A DNA stretch of 32,190 nt, taken from an uncultured Frankineae bacterium (lineage in GTDB: Bacteria > Actinomycetota > Actinomycetes > Mycobacteriales > SCTD01). The first letter of the stretch is position 1. Each line of letters begins with the position of its first letter. Made by a program: the position numbers and the translations under genes. Below, piece by piece: positions 22,128-29,356 of the stretch. Under the pieces are notes generated by a model. That model ran no database searches. It worked only from the letters and a program-made list of their open reading frames with translations, and was not told the origin of the DNA. The stretch spans positions 1-32,190 of the forward strand of contig CADCUB010000106.1 in assembly GCA_902805775.1 (NCBI GenBank), in the 5' to 3' direction.

Positions 22128-22639
22128 GCAGCGTCCGCGACCTCGTCCCGGGCGGCCTCTTCCCCGACCTCGAGCTGCCCGACTCTGACGGCCATCTGCG
22201 CCGGCTCTCCGACCTGGCGGCCGGCGACCCGCTCCTGCTGCACACCTACCGGGGCTGGTGGTGCCCGAAGGAGCGCACGTGGTTCGGCCACCTCGTCGCG
22301 CTGCAGGACGACGCGGAGGTGGCCTACACCCGCTTCGCGAGCCTGTCGGTCGACCCGCCCGAGACGAGCGCCGCGTTCCGCGCCGGGCTCGACGCACGCT
22401 GGCCCTTCCTGTCCGACGTGGGCGGCGCCGCGCTCGAGGACCTCGGGCTGCGCGAGACCACCGACACCGTGCACGACCCGTACCTGCCGACCGTGTGGCT
22501 GCTCGGACCGGACCTGCGCGTGCACCGCTGGTGGCTCGGGTACTGGTACTGGGCGCGCCCGAGCCGGGCCGAGCTGCACACCGAGCTGCGAGCGCTGTCG
22601 GCCGGGCTGCGCCCCGACTGGGACCCCCCGCGCCCGTGA
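22124..22639 (+). CDS. 1-Cys redoxin (AhpC/TSA-like) protein
   Basis: A 171-aa thioredoxin-fold protein. LVPGGLFPDLELPDSDGHLRRLSDL is the typical redoxin N-terminus. LLLHTYRGWWCPKERTWF matches the AhpC/TSA subgroup motif YRGxWCPxC, but with the second Cys replaced by Glu-side residues, so Cys47 is the only cysteine in the protein. SLSVDPPETSAAF and WPFLSDVG follow. A single peroxidatic Cys needs an outside reductant, and the coupled flavoprotein is the obvious candidate. The C-terminal RWWLGYWYWARPS is unusually aromatic. GTG 22124 overlaps the upstream TGA; its own TGA overlaps the next GTG. Confidence 0.85.
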   Translation: MSSVRDLVPGGLFPDLELPDSDGHLRRLSDLAAGDPLLLHTYRGWWCPKERTWFGHLVALQDDAEVAYTRFASLSVDPPETSAAFRAGLDARWPFLSDVGGAALEDLGLRETTDTVHDPYLPTVWLLGPDLRVHRWWLGYWYWARPSRAELHTELRALSAGLRPDWDPPRP

Positions 22640-23106
22640 CCGCGTGGCTCGCGCTGCTGACCACGCCCGCCGGCGACCTGAGCGCCCGGCTCGACGACGG
22701 CCGGCTGCTCGTCGGCTGGGTGGACGCCGACCGGCGCCCGCACCCGGATGCCCGTCGCTGCGACCCCGAGTTGCTGGATGCCGAGGGCGCGGCGGCGCGA
22801 GTCAGCCTGCTGTGGCCGCCGCGGGACGCGCTGCCGCTGTTCGACGACCCGGCCGTGGTGCACGCCCGCCGCGAGGCACGGCGGCGCTCGGCGCCCCGCT
22901 GCGCCTCGACGTTCACGGTCGACAGCCGCCACTTCGCCGGCTCGATCTGGGTGCCTGCCGCCGGCGACCGGCTGGAGGACGACCCGTTCCGCCTGCTCGG
23001 CCGCCCGGAGCTGCTGGGCGTCGGCGCGGGGCTGCTCGGCGCCGGCGTGAGGCTCGGCGGCCCGGCGCAGGAACGCAACGCCGGCGCGCCGTGGCCAGCA
23101 CGCTGA
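22636..23106 (+). CDS. Hypothetical protein, last gene of the redox operon
   Basis: A 156-aa protein that I do not recognise. It starts at GTG 22636, overlapping the redoxin stop by GTGA, with TAWLALLTTPAGDLSARLDDGRLLVGWVDADRRPHPDARRC. The middle has VSLLWPPRDALPLFDDPAVVHARREARRRSAPRCASTF and the end LLGVGAGLLGAGVRLGGPAQERNAG. It is alpha/beta-like, with a conserved-looking FTVDSRHFAGSIWVPA strand pair, no signal peptide and no clear membrane helix. Third-position G/C content is high. Coupling implies stoichiometric expression with the redoxin and reductase. The track ORF begins inside the redoxin gene; that start is rejected. Confidence 0.72.
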   Translation: MTAWLALLTTPAGDLSARLDDGRLLVGWVDADRRPHPDARRCDPELLDAEGAAARVSLLWPPRDALPLFDDPAVVHARREARRRSAPRCASTFTVDSRHFAGSIWVPAAGDRLEDDPFRLLGRPELLGVGAGLLGAGVRLGGPAQERNAGAPWPAR

Positions 23107-23259
23107 CAGCCGAGCGCCGACACCGAGGCGATCGGCCTGGGGCGGAGGCGGGGCCCACGACCGCCGCGTGGCGACCGCGGCGTGTCACGGCGGAACAACC
23201 GATGGAGCCGTTCGCTGGTTGCCTGTCCCCGCGGGGGCGGACATGACGAAGGAGAGCCT

Positions 23260-23494
23260 GTGTCGCACCACGTCGACAGCTACCGCGAGCACGTCCGGTC
23301 GACGGCGTCGGCGCTGGCAGGCCTGGCCGGCCACCCCGACCCGGCGGCGCACGCCGGGCCGGCGTCTCGGGGCACGTGCACAGCCGGCTGCTGAGAGCCT
23401 GCCCTTCCCGCACGTGGCTCCGCCGAACCGGGCGGCCCTGCCGCCCATCGCTGAGCTCTTCGGGCTGCGGGCGGCACGACCCGCCGACGCCTGA
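23260..23494 (+). pseudogene. Small gene split by an apparent +1 frameshift, unknown function
   Basis: A GTG at 23260 with a near-ideal AAGGAGAG site opens a 44-codon frame (MSHHVDSYREHVRSTASAL ... SRGTCTAGC) that ends at TGA 23392-23394. Skipping one base at that stop (TGC-T-GAG) continues with 33 codons of equally G/C3-biased, sensible sequence (ESLPFPHVAPPNRAALPPIAELFGL ...) to TGA 23492-23494. The joined product would be about 77 aa. Possibilities are a programmed +1 shift of the release-factor-2 kind, a mutation or sequencing error in a small gene, or a genuine 44-aa protein. No family recognised. Confidence 0.45.
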
Positions 23495-23502
23495 GCCGCA
23501 GG

Positions 23503-23579
23503 AGCATCGGCGCCTCCGCCCTGACCCTTGCCGGCCCGCGCATCACCGGCCCCCTTAGGCGCCGCGTCGACCCGATGCT
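23503..23579 (+). repeat. Long-loop inverted repeat downstream of the small gene
   Basis: AGCATCGG (23503-23510) pairs with CCGATGCT (23572-23579), and inside lies GGCGCC at 23509-23514 and 23558-23563. It starts nine bases after the second stop of the small gene and may be its terminator. Together with the small gene and the leader peptide it accounts for most of the 23107-23699 stretch. The part 23107-23259 shows only a CAACC...GGTTG pair and no gene. Confidence 0.35.
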
Positions 23580-23619
23580 CGCAGAGCCGCCGGCCGTGCC
23601 CGTGACAGAGGAGACCCGG

Positions 23620-23703
23620 ATGTCCCCCCGCTCGGCCCCGCGGCGGCGCACTGCGCGCGGCGCCACCTGCAGCTCAGGCGCTCGCGTCCGGCCGAAGCCG
23701 TGA
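23620..23703 (+). CDS. 27-aa Arg-rich leader peptide overlapping the EamA exporter start
   Basis: ATG 23620 sits after a strong AGAGGAG (23606-23612). It encodes MSPRSAPRRRTARGATCSSG and a short tail ending in RPKP, with eight arginines in 27 residues. Its TGA (23701-23703) overlaps the exporter GTG (23700) as GTGA. Too short for the ORF track. The exporter GTG has no ribosome site of its own, so exporter translation probably depends on reading through this peptide. An attenuation or sensing leader is possible; the peptide itself may have no function. Confidence 0.55.
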   Translation: MSPRSAPRRRTARGATCSSGARVRPKP

Positions 23704-24668
23704 TCAGCCTCGGAGTCCTGTTCGCCGTGCTCGCGAGCGTCGTCTACGGCCTGAGCGACGTCGTCAGCGGCACCGTCGTGCGCCGGTACTCCACCGCGTC
23801 GTTGGCGCTCTGGGCGCAGGTGACCGGGCTCCTGGTCCTGGGCGCGGCCGTCGCGGTCCGCCGCCCCGAGCTCTCCGGCCCGGCAGTGGCGTGGGGCCTG
23901 GGCGCGGGCGCGGTCGGCGCCGTCGGCGTCCTCGCCTTCTACACGGCCCTGCAGCGCGGGCGGACGTCCGTGGTCACGCCCGTCGCGGGGGCCGGGGTGA
24001 TCCTGCCCGTCCTGTTCGGGATCCTCGCCGGGGAGTCGCTCGGCTGGCGCTCGGGGCTGGGGGTCGTCGCCGCCGCCGTCGGCATCATCGTCGTCGCCGC
24101 CGCGCCGGAAGATGCCACTCCGGTCCTCGAGCCCGTCCTCGCCGGCCACCCGGTGCCAGGGCGGACCCAGCCCGTGCCGACCTACGACGGGTGCGTGCCC
24201 GCAGCACGGCCGGGCTCCGGCCGCTCGTCGCTGGTGTTCGCGGTCCTGGCCGCGCTTGCGTTCGGCGTGTTCTTCATCCTCCTCGAGCAGGCGACCGACG
24301 GCGGGCGGCCGTCGGGGGCGGACCAGGCAGCGTTCGACGTCGCGCTCGTCGTCGCCGTGGCGGTCCAGCTCGGCGCCCTGGCGGTCACCCTGCTCGCCGC
24401 CACCAGGCACACCCGCGCCTGCCTGAGCCCGGGCCGGTCCCTGGCGTTCCCCGCCATCGGCGTGGGCCTGCTGGACGTCGGCGCCGACCTGCTCGTCACC
24501 CTCGCCGTCGACCTCGGCCCGCTGGCCGTCGTCGGGCCGCTGGCATCCCTCGATCCGGTCGTGGCGGTCCTGTTCGCCACCGTCGTCCTGCGAGAGCGCG
24601 TGCACCGCGTGACCGCGATCGGCGTCGTCGTCGCGCTCCTCGGCATCGTGCTCGTCGCGACCGGCTGA
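23700..24668 (+). CDS. EamA/DMT-superfamily transporter
   Basis: A 322-aa membrane protein with about ten hydrophobic helices in two EamA repeats. The first is LFAVLASVVYGLSDVVSG to GLGVVAAAVGIIVVAAA, containing FYTALQRGRTSVVTPVAGAGVILPVL. The second is SLVFAVLAALAFGVFFILLEQA to the C-terminus, containing LGPLAVVGPLASLDPVVAVLFATVVLRERVHRVTAIGVVVALLGIVLV. A hydrophilic loop of about 40 residues (EDATPVLEP ... GCVPAARPG) separates the repeats. Members export or import small metabolites; the substrate cannot be read from sequence. GTG 23700 overlaps a leader-peptide stop. Convergent with DUF6510, with a 168-base gap holding no clear gene. Confidence 0.87.
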   Translation: MISLGVLFAVLASVVYGLSDVVSGTVVRRYSTASLALWAQVTGLLVLGAAVAVRRPELSGPAVAWGLGAGAVGAVGVLAFYTALQRGRTSVVTPVAGAGVILPVLFGILAGESLGWRSGLGVVAAAVGIIVVAAAPEDATPVLEPVLAGHPVPGRTQPVPTYDGCVPAARPGSGRSSLVFAVLAALAFGVFFILLEQATDGGRPSGADQAAFDVALVVAVAVQLGALAVTLLAATRHTRACLSPGRSLAFPAIGVGLLDVGADLLVTLAVDLGPLAVVGPLASLDPVVAVLFATVVLRERVHRVTAIGVVVALLGIVLVATG

Positions 24669-24836
24669 CGCTGCGCACCGACGACACCTGCTTCTCCTGT
24701 CCGGAGGACGGAGCGGTCAGGCGCGGCGGGCGAAGAAGACGTACGTCGCCGTGCAGGGCACCTCGGCCACGGGCGTCGCCGCCGCGTCGCACCCACCGGC
24801 GGGCGCCGACGGGTCACGTCGCCGCTCGGTGCTCGT

Positions 24837-25163
24837 TCAGCCCGGTCGGCCGTCGTGTGCCAGGTCCAGCACGAGCAGCCGCGCGCCGGTCAGGTCGAGC
24901 CGCGCCTGCCCGCCGGCGCTGGCGTAGCGCAGCACCACGCCGGTGCAGCTGGGGCAGCGCAGCACCAGTGCGGGGGCGTCGGCGTAGAGGACGTGCTCAG
25001 CCAGCGCCGTGGTGCCGCCGCAGTGCGCGCAGGTGCAGGCGGCGGCGATGATGTCGACGGAGAACAGCTCACGCAGCGGGCCGGCGGCGGCGTTGCCGTC
25101 GAGCCGCCGTGACTCGGGGCCCTCGTCCGCGGTGCCGTCGGCCGTCATGTCGGACGTGGTCAT
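24837..25163 (-). CDS. DUF6510 zinc-ribbon-like protein
   Basis: A 108-aa protein. After a polar N-terminus comes LDGNAAAGPLRELFSVDIIAAACTCAHCGGTTALAEH and then ALVLRCPSCTGVVLRY. Two CxxC knuckles (CAHC and CPSC) spaced about 30 residues apart indicate a zinc ribbon. I recognise it as the DUF6510 type that accompanies sulfite-oxidase-like/flavin reductase pairs in actinobacteria. ATG 25163 overlaps the reductase stop (ATGA), so it is the third gene of that operon. It may be a small assembly or regulatory factor; the function is unknown. Confidence 0.85.
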   Translation of the reverse strand: MTTSDMTADGTADEGPESRRLDGNAAAGPLRELFSVDIIAAACTCAHCGGTTALAEHVLYADAPALVLRCPSCTGVVLRYASAGGQARLDLTGARLLVLDLAHDGRPG

Positions 25164-25927
25164 GTGGCGCCTCCGCCGGTTCCGAAGCGTTCGGTCTTGA
25201 CCCGCTCGGGCGGGTGCCCGAGCTCGAGCAGGGCGTCGGCCACGGCCTCGACGAAGCCGGTCGGGCCGCAGACGAACACCTGCGGACGCGCGTCGGGCGG
25301 TACGACGTGCTCGTGCAGGAGCCGCGCGTCGACCCGACCGGTCGGGCCCTGCCAAGTGGCAGGTGCCTGCCGTGTGAGCACCAGCGTCACACCGGCGTCC
25401 GTGGCAGCGACCCGGTCGGCGCCGATCACGTCCGGGAGCGCGCGCGCGGAGTACAGCAACCGGGCCGGCACGTCGCTGCCAGCGGCCTCGCGGTGCTGGA
25501 GCATGGACAGGAACGGCACGACCCCGGACCCGCCCGCGATGAGCTGCAACGGGCCGCCCAGCGAGGCGTGCCACACGAACCAGCCGCCGACGGGGCCCCG
25601 GACCTCCAGCTCGTCGCCGACCCGCAGCTGCTGCGTCAGGTAGGGGGAGACCTCCCCGTCGGGCAGCCGCTCCACGATCAGCTCGACGTGGGGCTGTTCC
25701 GGTCCGGAGGCCACCGAGTAGCTGCGCTTCGCGCGGTACCCGTCCGGGGCGGTCAAGCGCACGTCGAGGTGCTGTCCCGGCACGTGCCCTGCCCAGCCGG
25801 GCACCTCGAGCACCAGCCGGGTGGCCCGGGCGGTCTCGGCCTGGACGGAACGGACCCGGGCGGGCGTCCACAGCAGGCGGCCGCCTCGACGGGCAGGCCC
25901 GGCGGTGGTGACGGTCGGGGTCGTCAC
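25160..25927 (-). CDS. FAD/NAD(P)-binding ferredoxin-reductase-type oxidoreductase
   Basis: A 255-aa FNR-family reductase. The FAD domain has GHVPGQHLDVRLTAPDGYRAKRSYSVAS (the RxYS flavin motif), LPDGEVSPYLTQQLRVGDELEVRGPVGGWFVW, then the NAD domain GPLQLIAGGSGVVPFLSML, and VFVCGPTGFVEAVADALLELG. It ends ERFGTGG with no [2Fe-2S] ferredoxin domain attached. Electron flow is presumably NAD(P)H to FAD to a partner, and the molybdenum protein 14 bases upstream is the natural partner. Start GTG 25927. Its stop overlaps the DUF6510 ATG. The longer track ORF runs back into the upstream gene and is rejected. Confidence 0.9.
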   Translation of the reverse strand: MTTPTVTTAGPARRGGRLLWTPARVRSVQAETARATRLVLEVPGWAGHVPGQHLDVRLTAPDGYRAKRSYSVASGPEQPHVELIVERLPDGEVSPYLTQQLRVGDELEVRGPVGGWFVWHASLGGPLQLIAGGSGVVPFLSMLQHREAAGSDVPARLLYSARALPDVIGADRVAATDAGVTLVLTRQAPATWQGPTGRVDARLLHEHVVPPDARPQVFVCGPTGFVEAVADALLELGHPPERVKTERFGTGGGAT

Positions 25928-25941
25928 GAGTCGGGCACCGC

Positions 25942-26547
25942 TCAGTCCCCGGCGTAGCGCTGTGAGCGCCACGGGTCGCCGTAGGAGTGGTAGCCGAACG
26001 TCTCCCAGAAGCCGGGCTCGTCGGTCGACGTCAAGGCCAGCCCCCGGACCCACTTGGCGGACTTCCAGAAGTACAGGTGCGGCACGAGCAGCCGGGCCGG
26101 GCCGCCGTGCTCCGCCGCCAGCGGCTCTTCGTCGTACGTGTCCACCACCCACGCCCTGCCACCGGTCAGGTCCTCGAGCGGCAGGTTGGTGGTGTACCCG
26201 CCGTCGCTGAAGACCGTGACGTACTCCGCCGCTGTCTCCACGTGGCCGAGGATCGTGTCGAGCGACACGCCTTGCCAGCGGGTGTCGAGCTTGGACCAGC
26301 TCGTGACGCAGTGGATGTCCGTCGTCACGTCCTCGCGGGGCAGTGCTCGGAACTGCTGCCAGGACCAGCGGGCGACCTCGTCCACCTGGCCCTGCACCGT
26401 GAAGTCCCAGGTGCCGATGTCGACGCGGGGGGTGGGGCCTGCGGTGAGCACCGGGAAGCTCCCTCCGGCGTCGTACTGGCCAGGTGGCAGTCGGTCCGAG
26501 GACGTCGTGCGGGCCCGACCGGCGAAACCGCGGGAGATCAGAGACAT
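25942..26547 (-). CDS. Cytoplasmic sulfite oxidase-like molybdopterin oxidoreductase
   Basis: A 201-aa protein of the sulfite oxidase/MsrP (YedY) molybdenum fold. WDFTVQGQVDEVARWSWQQFRALPR, then TDIHCVTSWSKLDTRWQGV with the Cys that ligates Mo, then SDGGYTTNLPLEDL, GGPARLLVPHLYFWKSAKWVRGL and FWETFGYHSYGDPW. It is catalytic-domain only: the dimerisation domain of true sulfite oxidases is absent, and there is no twin-arginine signal at the N-terminus, unlike MsrP. So it acts in the cytoplasm, probably on an S- or N-oxide with electrons from the neighbouring flavin reductase. ATG 26547 follows GAAGGAG. It is first in a three-gene operon. Confidence 0.9.
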   Translation of the reverse strand: MSLISRGFAGRARTTSSDRLPPGQYDAGGSFPVLTAGPTPRVDIGTWDFTVQGQVDEVARWSWQQFRALPREDVTTDIHCVTSWSKLDTRWQGVSLDTILGHVETAAEYVTVFSDGGYTTNLPLEDLTGGRAWVVDTYDEEPLAAEHGGPARLLVPHLYFWKSAKWVRGLALTSTDEPGFWETFGYHSYGDPWRSQRYAGD

Positions 26548-26630
26548 CGGTGCGCTCCTTCTACGAGGTGTTCGGACGGAAGCGGGCGCGGACGACGGCG
26601 AGCGCGGTCGCTCAGCGGACCTCGCGGGCT

Positions 26631-26656
26631 CCTGCCTGGCCGCCGGCGGCGGCAGG
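26631..26656 (-). terminator. Hairpin between the two-TM gene and the molybdenum operon
   Basis: CCTGCC and GGCAGG arms enclose GCCGCC/GGCGGC with a two-base bulge. It lies about 50 bases downstream of the stop at 26703 of the minus-strand two-TM gene. Confidence 0.42.
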
Positions 26657-26702
26657 GCCTCGACAGGTCGGCGTCGTGCCGCACGTGGAGTGCGTCCCGC
26701 GT

Positions 26703-27320
26703 TCAGGCCGTCGGCGGCATGCCGAGGGCCTGGCGCACGCCTGGCCCGATGTCGGCAGTGCCGGAGGACAGGACCGTGGCGAGCGCTGCGCGGGCGTCGG
26801 GCCGGTCGAACTCGGTACGGCGAAGGCGGTGCGCCCGGCCGGTGTGCGGTGACAGGCGCAGCACACCGCCGTGGGCGGTGTCGAGCAGCTCCACGGCCCG
26901 CAGCTGCGCGCCGTGCGTGATGCGGTACGTCACCAGCCGGCGGTCGGCGACCCAGTCGTTCCCGACGGTGACCCGGCGCGCCCCGCACAGCCAGGCGACG
27001 AGCGTGGTCACCACGAGGGTGCCGCCGACCGCCCAGGCGGCACCCATGGTCGCGAGCAGGACCGGCACGCTCAGCAGCGGCGCGAGGACGAGGAACACGG
27101 CAGCCTCGGCCCGGGGCATGCCGACGCTCGCCCGTACCGGCCCGGGCAGGGCAGCCCGGGTCAGGACCCGTGCGCCGCCGGGTCGTGGGACCGGCAGCCA
27201 CGGCCCGGACGTGCCGGGCGCCGGCTCAGGCGGTGCTGCCCTCGCCGGTGCCTGCACCGACGTCGATGCGGCCGCCGGCTCGTCGACCTCTCGGCGGGAA
27301 CGTTCGTCGATCGGCGGCAT
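26703..27320 (-). CDS. Hypothetical two-TM protein with PH-like C-terminal part
   Basis: A 205-aa protein. The first 50 residues are Pro/Ala/Glu-rich and probably disordered. Two adjacent membrane helices follow (AEAAVFLVLAPLLSVPVLLATMGAAW; VGGTLVVTTLVAWLCG). The C-terminal ~95 residues are beta-rich (RRVTVGNDWVADRRLVTYRITHGAQLRAVELLDTAHGGVLRLSPHTG), and the pattern resembles bacterial PH-like domains that follow a TM pair. ATG 27320 has CCAGGAG at a good distance. Neighbours on the same strand are GH15 upstream and the molybdenum operon downstream, each separated by a hairpin, so it is probably expressed alone. Function unknown. Confidence 0.78.
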   Translation of the reverse strand: MPPIDERSRREVDEPAAASTSVQAPARAAPPEPAPGTSGPWLPVPRPGGARVLTRAALPGPVRASVGMPRAEAAVFLVLAPLLSVPVLLATMGAAWAVGGTLVVTTLVAWLCGARRVTVGNDWVADRRLVTYRITHGAQLRAVELLDTAHGGVLRLSPHTGRAHRLRRTEFDRPDARAALATVLSSGTADIGPGVRQALGMPPTA

Positions 27321-27422
27321 GTCGTCTCCTGGAGTCGTCGTGTACCGCCTCAGTGCCGTGCCGGCGTCGTTCGTTACGCACCCGTGCGCACGACCGTGTC
27401 GATGGGCAGCGTGCCGATCGCC

Positions 27423-27450
27423 GCCGCCGCGTCGTCTGCACCGCGGCGGC
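27423..27450 (-). terminator. Hairpin downstream of GH15
   Basis: GCCGCCGCG and CGCGGCGGC, a 9-bp perfect stem with a 10-base loop, 40 bases after the minus-strand GH15 stop. Confidence 0.5.
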
Positions 27451-27490
27451 CCGGACGGGCGCTCGGTCGGGACGCCGTCGTCCGCGACGG

Positions 27491-29356
27491 TCAGCCCTGG
27501 CTGCCGGTCGCCTCGGCGAGGGCGTGCGCGGCGAGCACGAGGCCGAGGTGGCTGAAGGCCTGCGGGTAGTTGCCGAGCAGCTCACCTGTCGCGCTGGTCT
27601 GCTCGGCGAGCAGACCCAGGTCGTTGGCGTGCCCGGCGGCCCGGCGCAGGACCTGCTCGGCCTGCTCCGTGCGGCCGGTCACCGCAAGCGCCTGGGCGAG
27701 CCAGAAGGTGCACAGCAGGAAGCTCCCCTCGTCGCCCTCCAAGCCGTCGTCGCCGCGGTAGCGGTACAGCATCCCGCGCTCGTCGGACAGGCCCGCCGCC
27801 ACGGCGTCGATCGTCGCCGCGAGCCGGGGGTCGTCCGGCGGCAGGATGCCGACCAGGGCGACCAGCAGGCAGCTGGCGTCCAGCTCGGGGCTGCCGAGCA
27901 CCTGGGTGAACGACCCGACGACAGGGTTCCAGCCGCGGTCGAGCACGGCTTCCCGGACGTCGTCGCGGGCCGAGCCCCACCGCTCCACCGCGGACTCGGC
28001 GCCGAGCAGCGGGGCCAGGCGGATGCCCCGGTCCAGCGCCACCCAGCACATGAGCGCGCTGTGCAGGTAGGGCTTCGCCGGGCCGCGGACCTCCCAGATC
28101 CCCTGGTCATGGACCTGCCAGTCGCGTGCCGCGGCCTCGACGGCCGAGACGAGCAGCTCGACGGTGGCGGCTTCGAGCGGCTCGAGCTGCGCCCGCAGGA
28201 CCCACGCGGCGTCGAGCAGCGCGCCGTAGACGTCCTGCTGGTGCTGGTCCCACGCACCGTTGCCGACCCGGACCGGGCCGCTGCCGCGCCACCCGGCGAG
28301 GTGCGGCAGCTCGCGCTCGGCCAGCTCGCGCTCGCCGCCGACGCCGAACATGATCTGCAGGTGCCTCCCCCGTGCCAGCTGCGTCCCGGCAGCCCGGGCG
28401 AGGAACGCGAAGGAGCGCCGTGCCTCGTCCGGGCAGGCGGCGACCCACAGGCCGCGCAGCGTCATGCTCGCGTCCCTCACCCACATGTACCGGTAGTCCC
28501 AGGTGCGCCCGCTGCCCTCGCCCTCCGGCAGGCTGGTCGTGGCCGCCGCGACCATCGCGCCGCTCGGGGCGTACGTCAGCCCCTGCAGCACCAGGCCGCT
28601 GCGGTGGACCAGGTCGCTGAGCGGACCGCGGTAGCGCTGGTGGAGCGCGGACCAGCTGCGCCAGGCGTCGCCGGTGACGTCGAGCCTGCGGCGCACGTCC
28701 TCGGGCCGCCACACCTCCGGCGGCTCCTCCCAGGCGCTGCCCTGCTCGAGGGCGAGCGTCAGGTCCTCGCCGTCGTCGAGCCGCACGCCGCCGCTGGCGG
28801 TCGCGCCGTCGACGGTGAGCGGCCCGCCCGTCGACAGCTGCACGACCGTCGCGCCGCCGTACGTCAGCAGCCCGCCCGGGACGGGCGTCAACCGCGGGTG
28901 CACGAGCCCGAACTCCGGGCGCGGTGCCCACTCCACGACGACGTCGACAGCGCCGGACGTGCAGCGCGCACGGCGCAGCAGCACGCCCGGGCTGGCGCGT
29001 CCGAGGTCGTGGCCACGCTCGTCCGCACCGAGCGCGAGCGCGTCCAACACCTCCAGCGTGCCACCGGCGCAGGTCCAGGTGGTCTCCAGGACCAGCGTGT
29101 CTGGGAGGTAGCGACGTGTGGCCACGGCGTCGCGGTCCGCGGGCCGCAGGAGCAGGTGCCCGGCGGCCGGGTCCAGCAGCCGACCGAGCACCGGGGGGCT
29201 GTCGAACCGCGGCAGGCACAGCCAGTCCACCGATCCGTGCCGGGTGACCAGTGCCGAGCTGCGGCAGTCGGACAGGAACGCGTGGTCGGCGATCGCCGTG
29301 CCGGTGCTCGGCCGGGCAGCAGGCGTCGTGGCGTGCGCGGTCGTCCCCATGCACAT
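27491..29356 (-). CDS. Glycoside hydrolase family 15 (glucoamylase/trehalase type)
   Basis: A 621-aa inverting glycosidase. The N-terminal beta-sandwich has IADHAFLSDCRSSALVTRHGSVDWLCLPRFDSPPVLGRLLD. The (alpha/alpha)6 barrel has GRTWDYRYMWVRDASMTLRGL, QQDVYGALLDAAW, DQGIWEVRG (catalytic acid Glu region), GDEGSFLLCTFWLAQAL (second Glu region) and NYPQAFSHLGLV. Bacterial enzymes of this length hydrolyse trehalose or alpha-glucans inside the cell; no signal peptide is seen. I choose ATG 29356 (MCMGTT). ATG 29350 and GTG 29464 are alternatives; the GTG adds a low-complexity leader without a ribosome site. Divergent from the osmoprotectant-binding protein, which hints at a shared osmotic-stress context. 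Confidence 0.9.
   Translation of the reverse strand: MCMGTTAHATTPAARPSTGTAIADHAFLSDCRSSALVTRHGSVDWLCLPRFDSPPVLGRLLDPAAGHLLLRPADRDAVATRRYLPDTLVLETTWTCAGGTLEVLDALALGADERGHDLGRASPGVLLRRARCTSGAVDVVVEWAPRPEFGLVHPRLTPVPGGLLTYGGATVVQLSTGGPLTVDGATASGGVRLDDGEDLTLALEQGSAWEEPPEVWRPEDVRRRLDVTGDAWRSWSALHQRYRGPLSDLVHRSGLVLQGLTYAPSGAMVAAATTSLPEGEGSGRTWDYRYMWVRDASMTLRGLWVAACPDEARRSFAFLARAAGTQLARGRHLQIMFGVGGERELAERELPHLAGWRGSGPVRVGNGAWDQHQQDVYGALLDAAWVLRAQLEPLEAATVELLVSAVEAAARDWQVHDQGIWEVRGPAKPYLHSALMCWVALDRGIRLAPLLGAESAVERWGSARDDVREAVLDRGWNPVVGSFTQVLGSPELDASCLLVALVGILPPDDPRLAATIDAVAAGLSDERGMLYRYRGDDGLEGDEGSFLLCTFWLAQALAVTGRTEQAEQVLRRAAGHANDLGLLAEQTSATGELLGNYPQAFSHLGLVLAAHALAEATGSQG

Noticed and set aside
20709-23198. 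829-aa minus-strand ORF opposite the redox operon
   Set aside because: No recognisable domain; exactly opposite three well-supported coupled genes.
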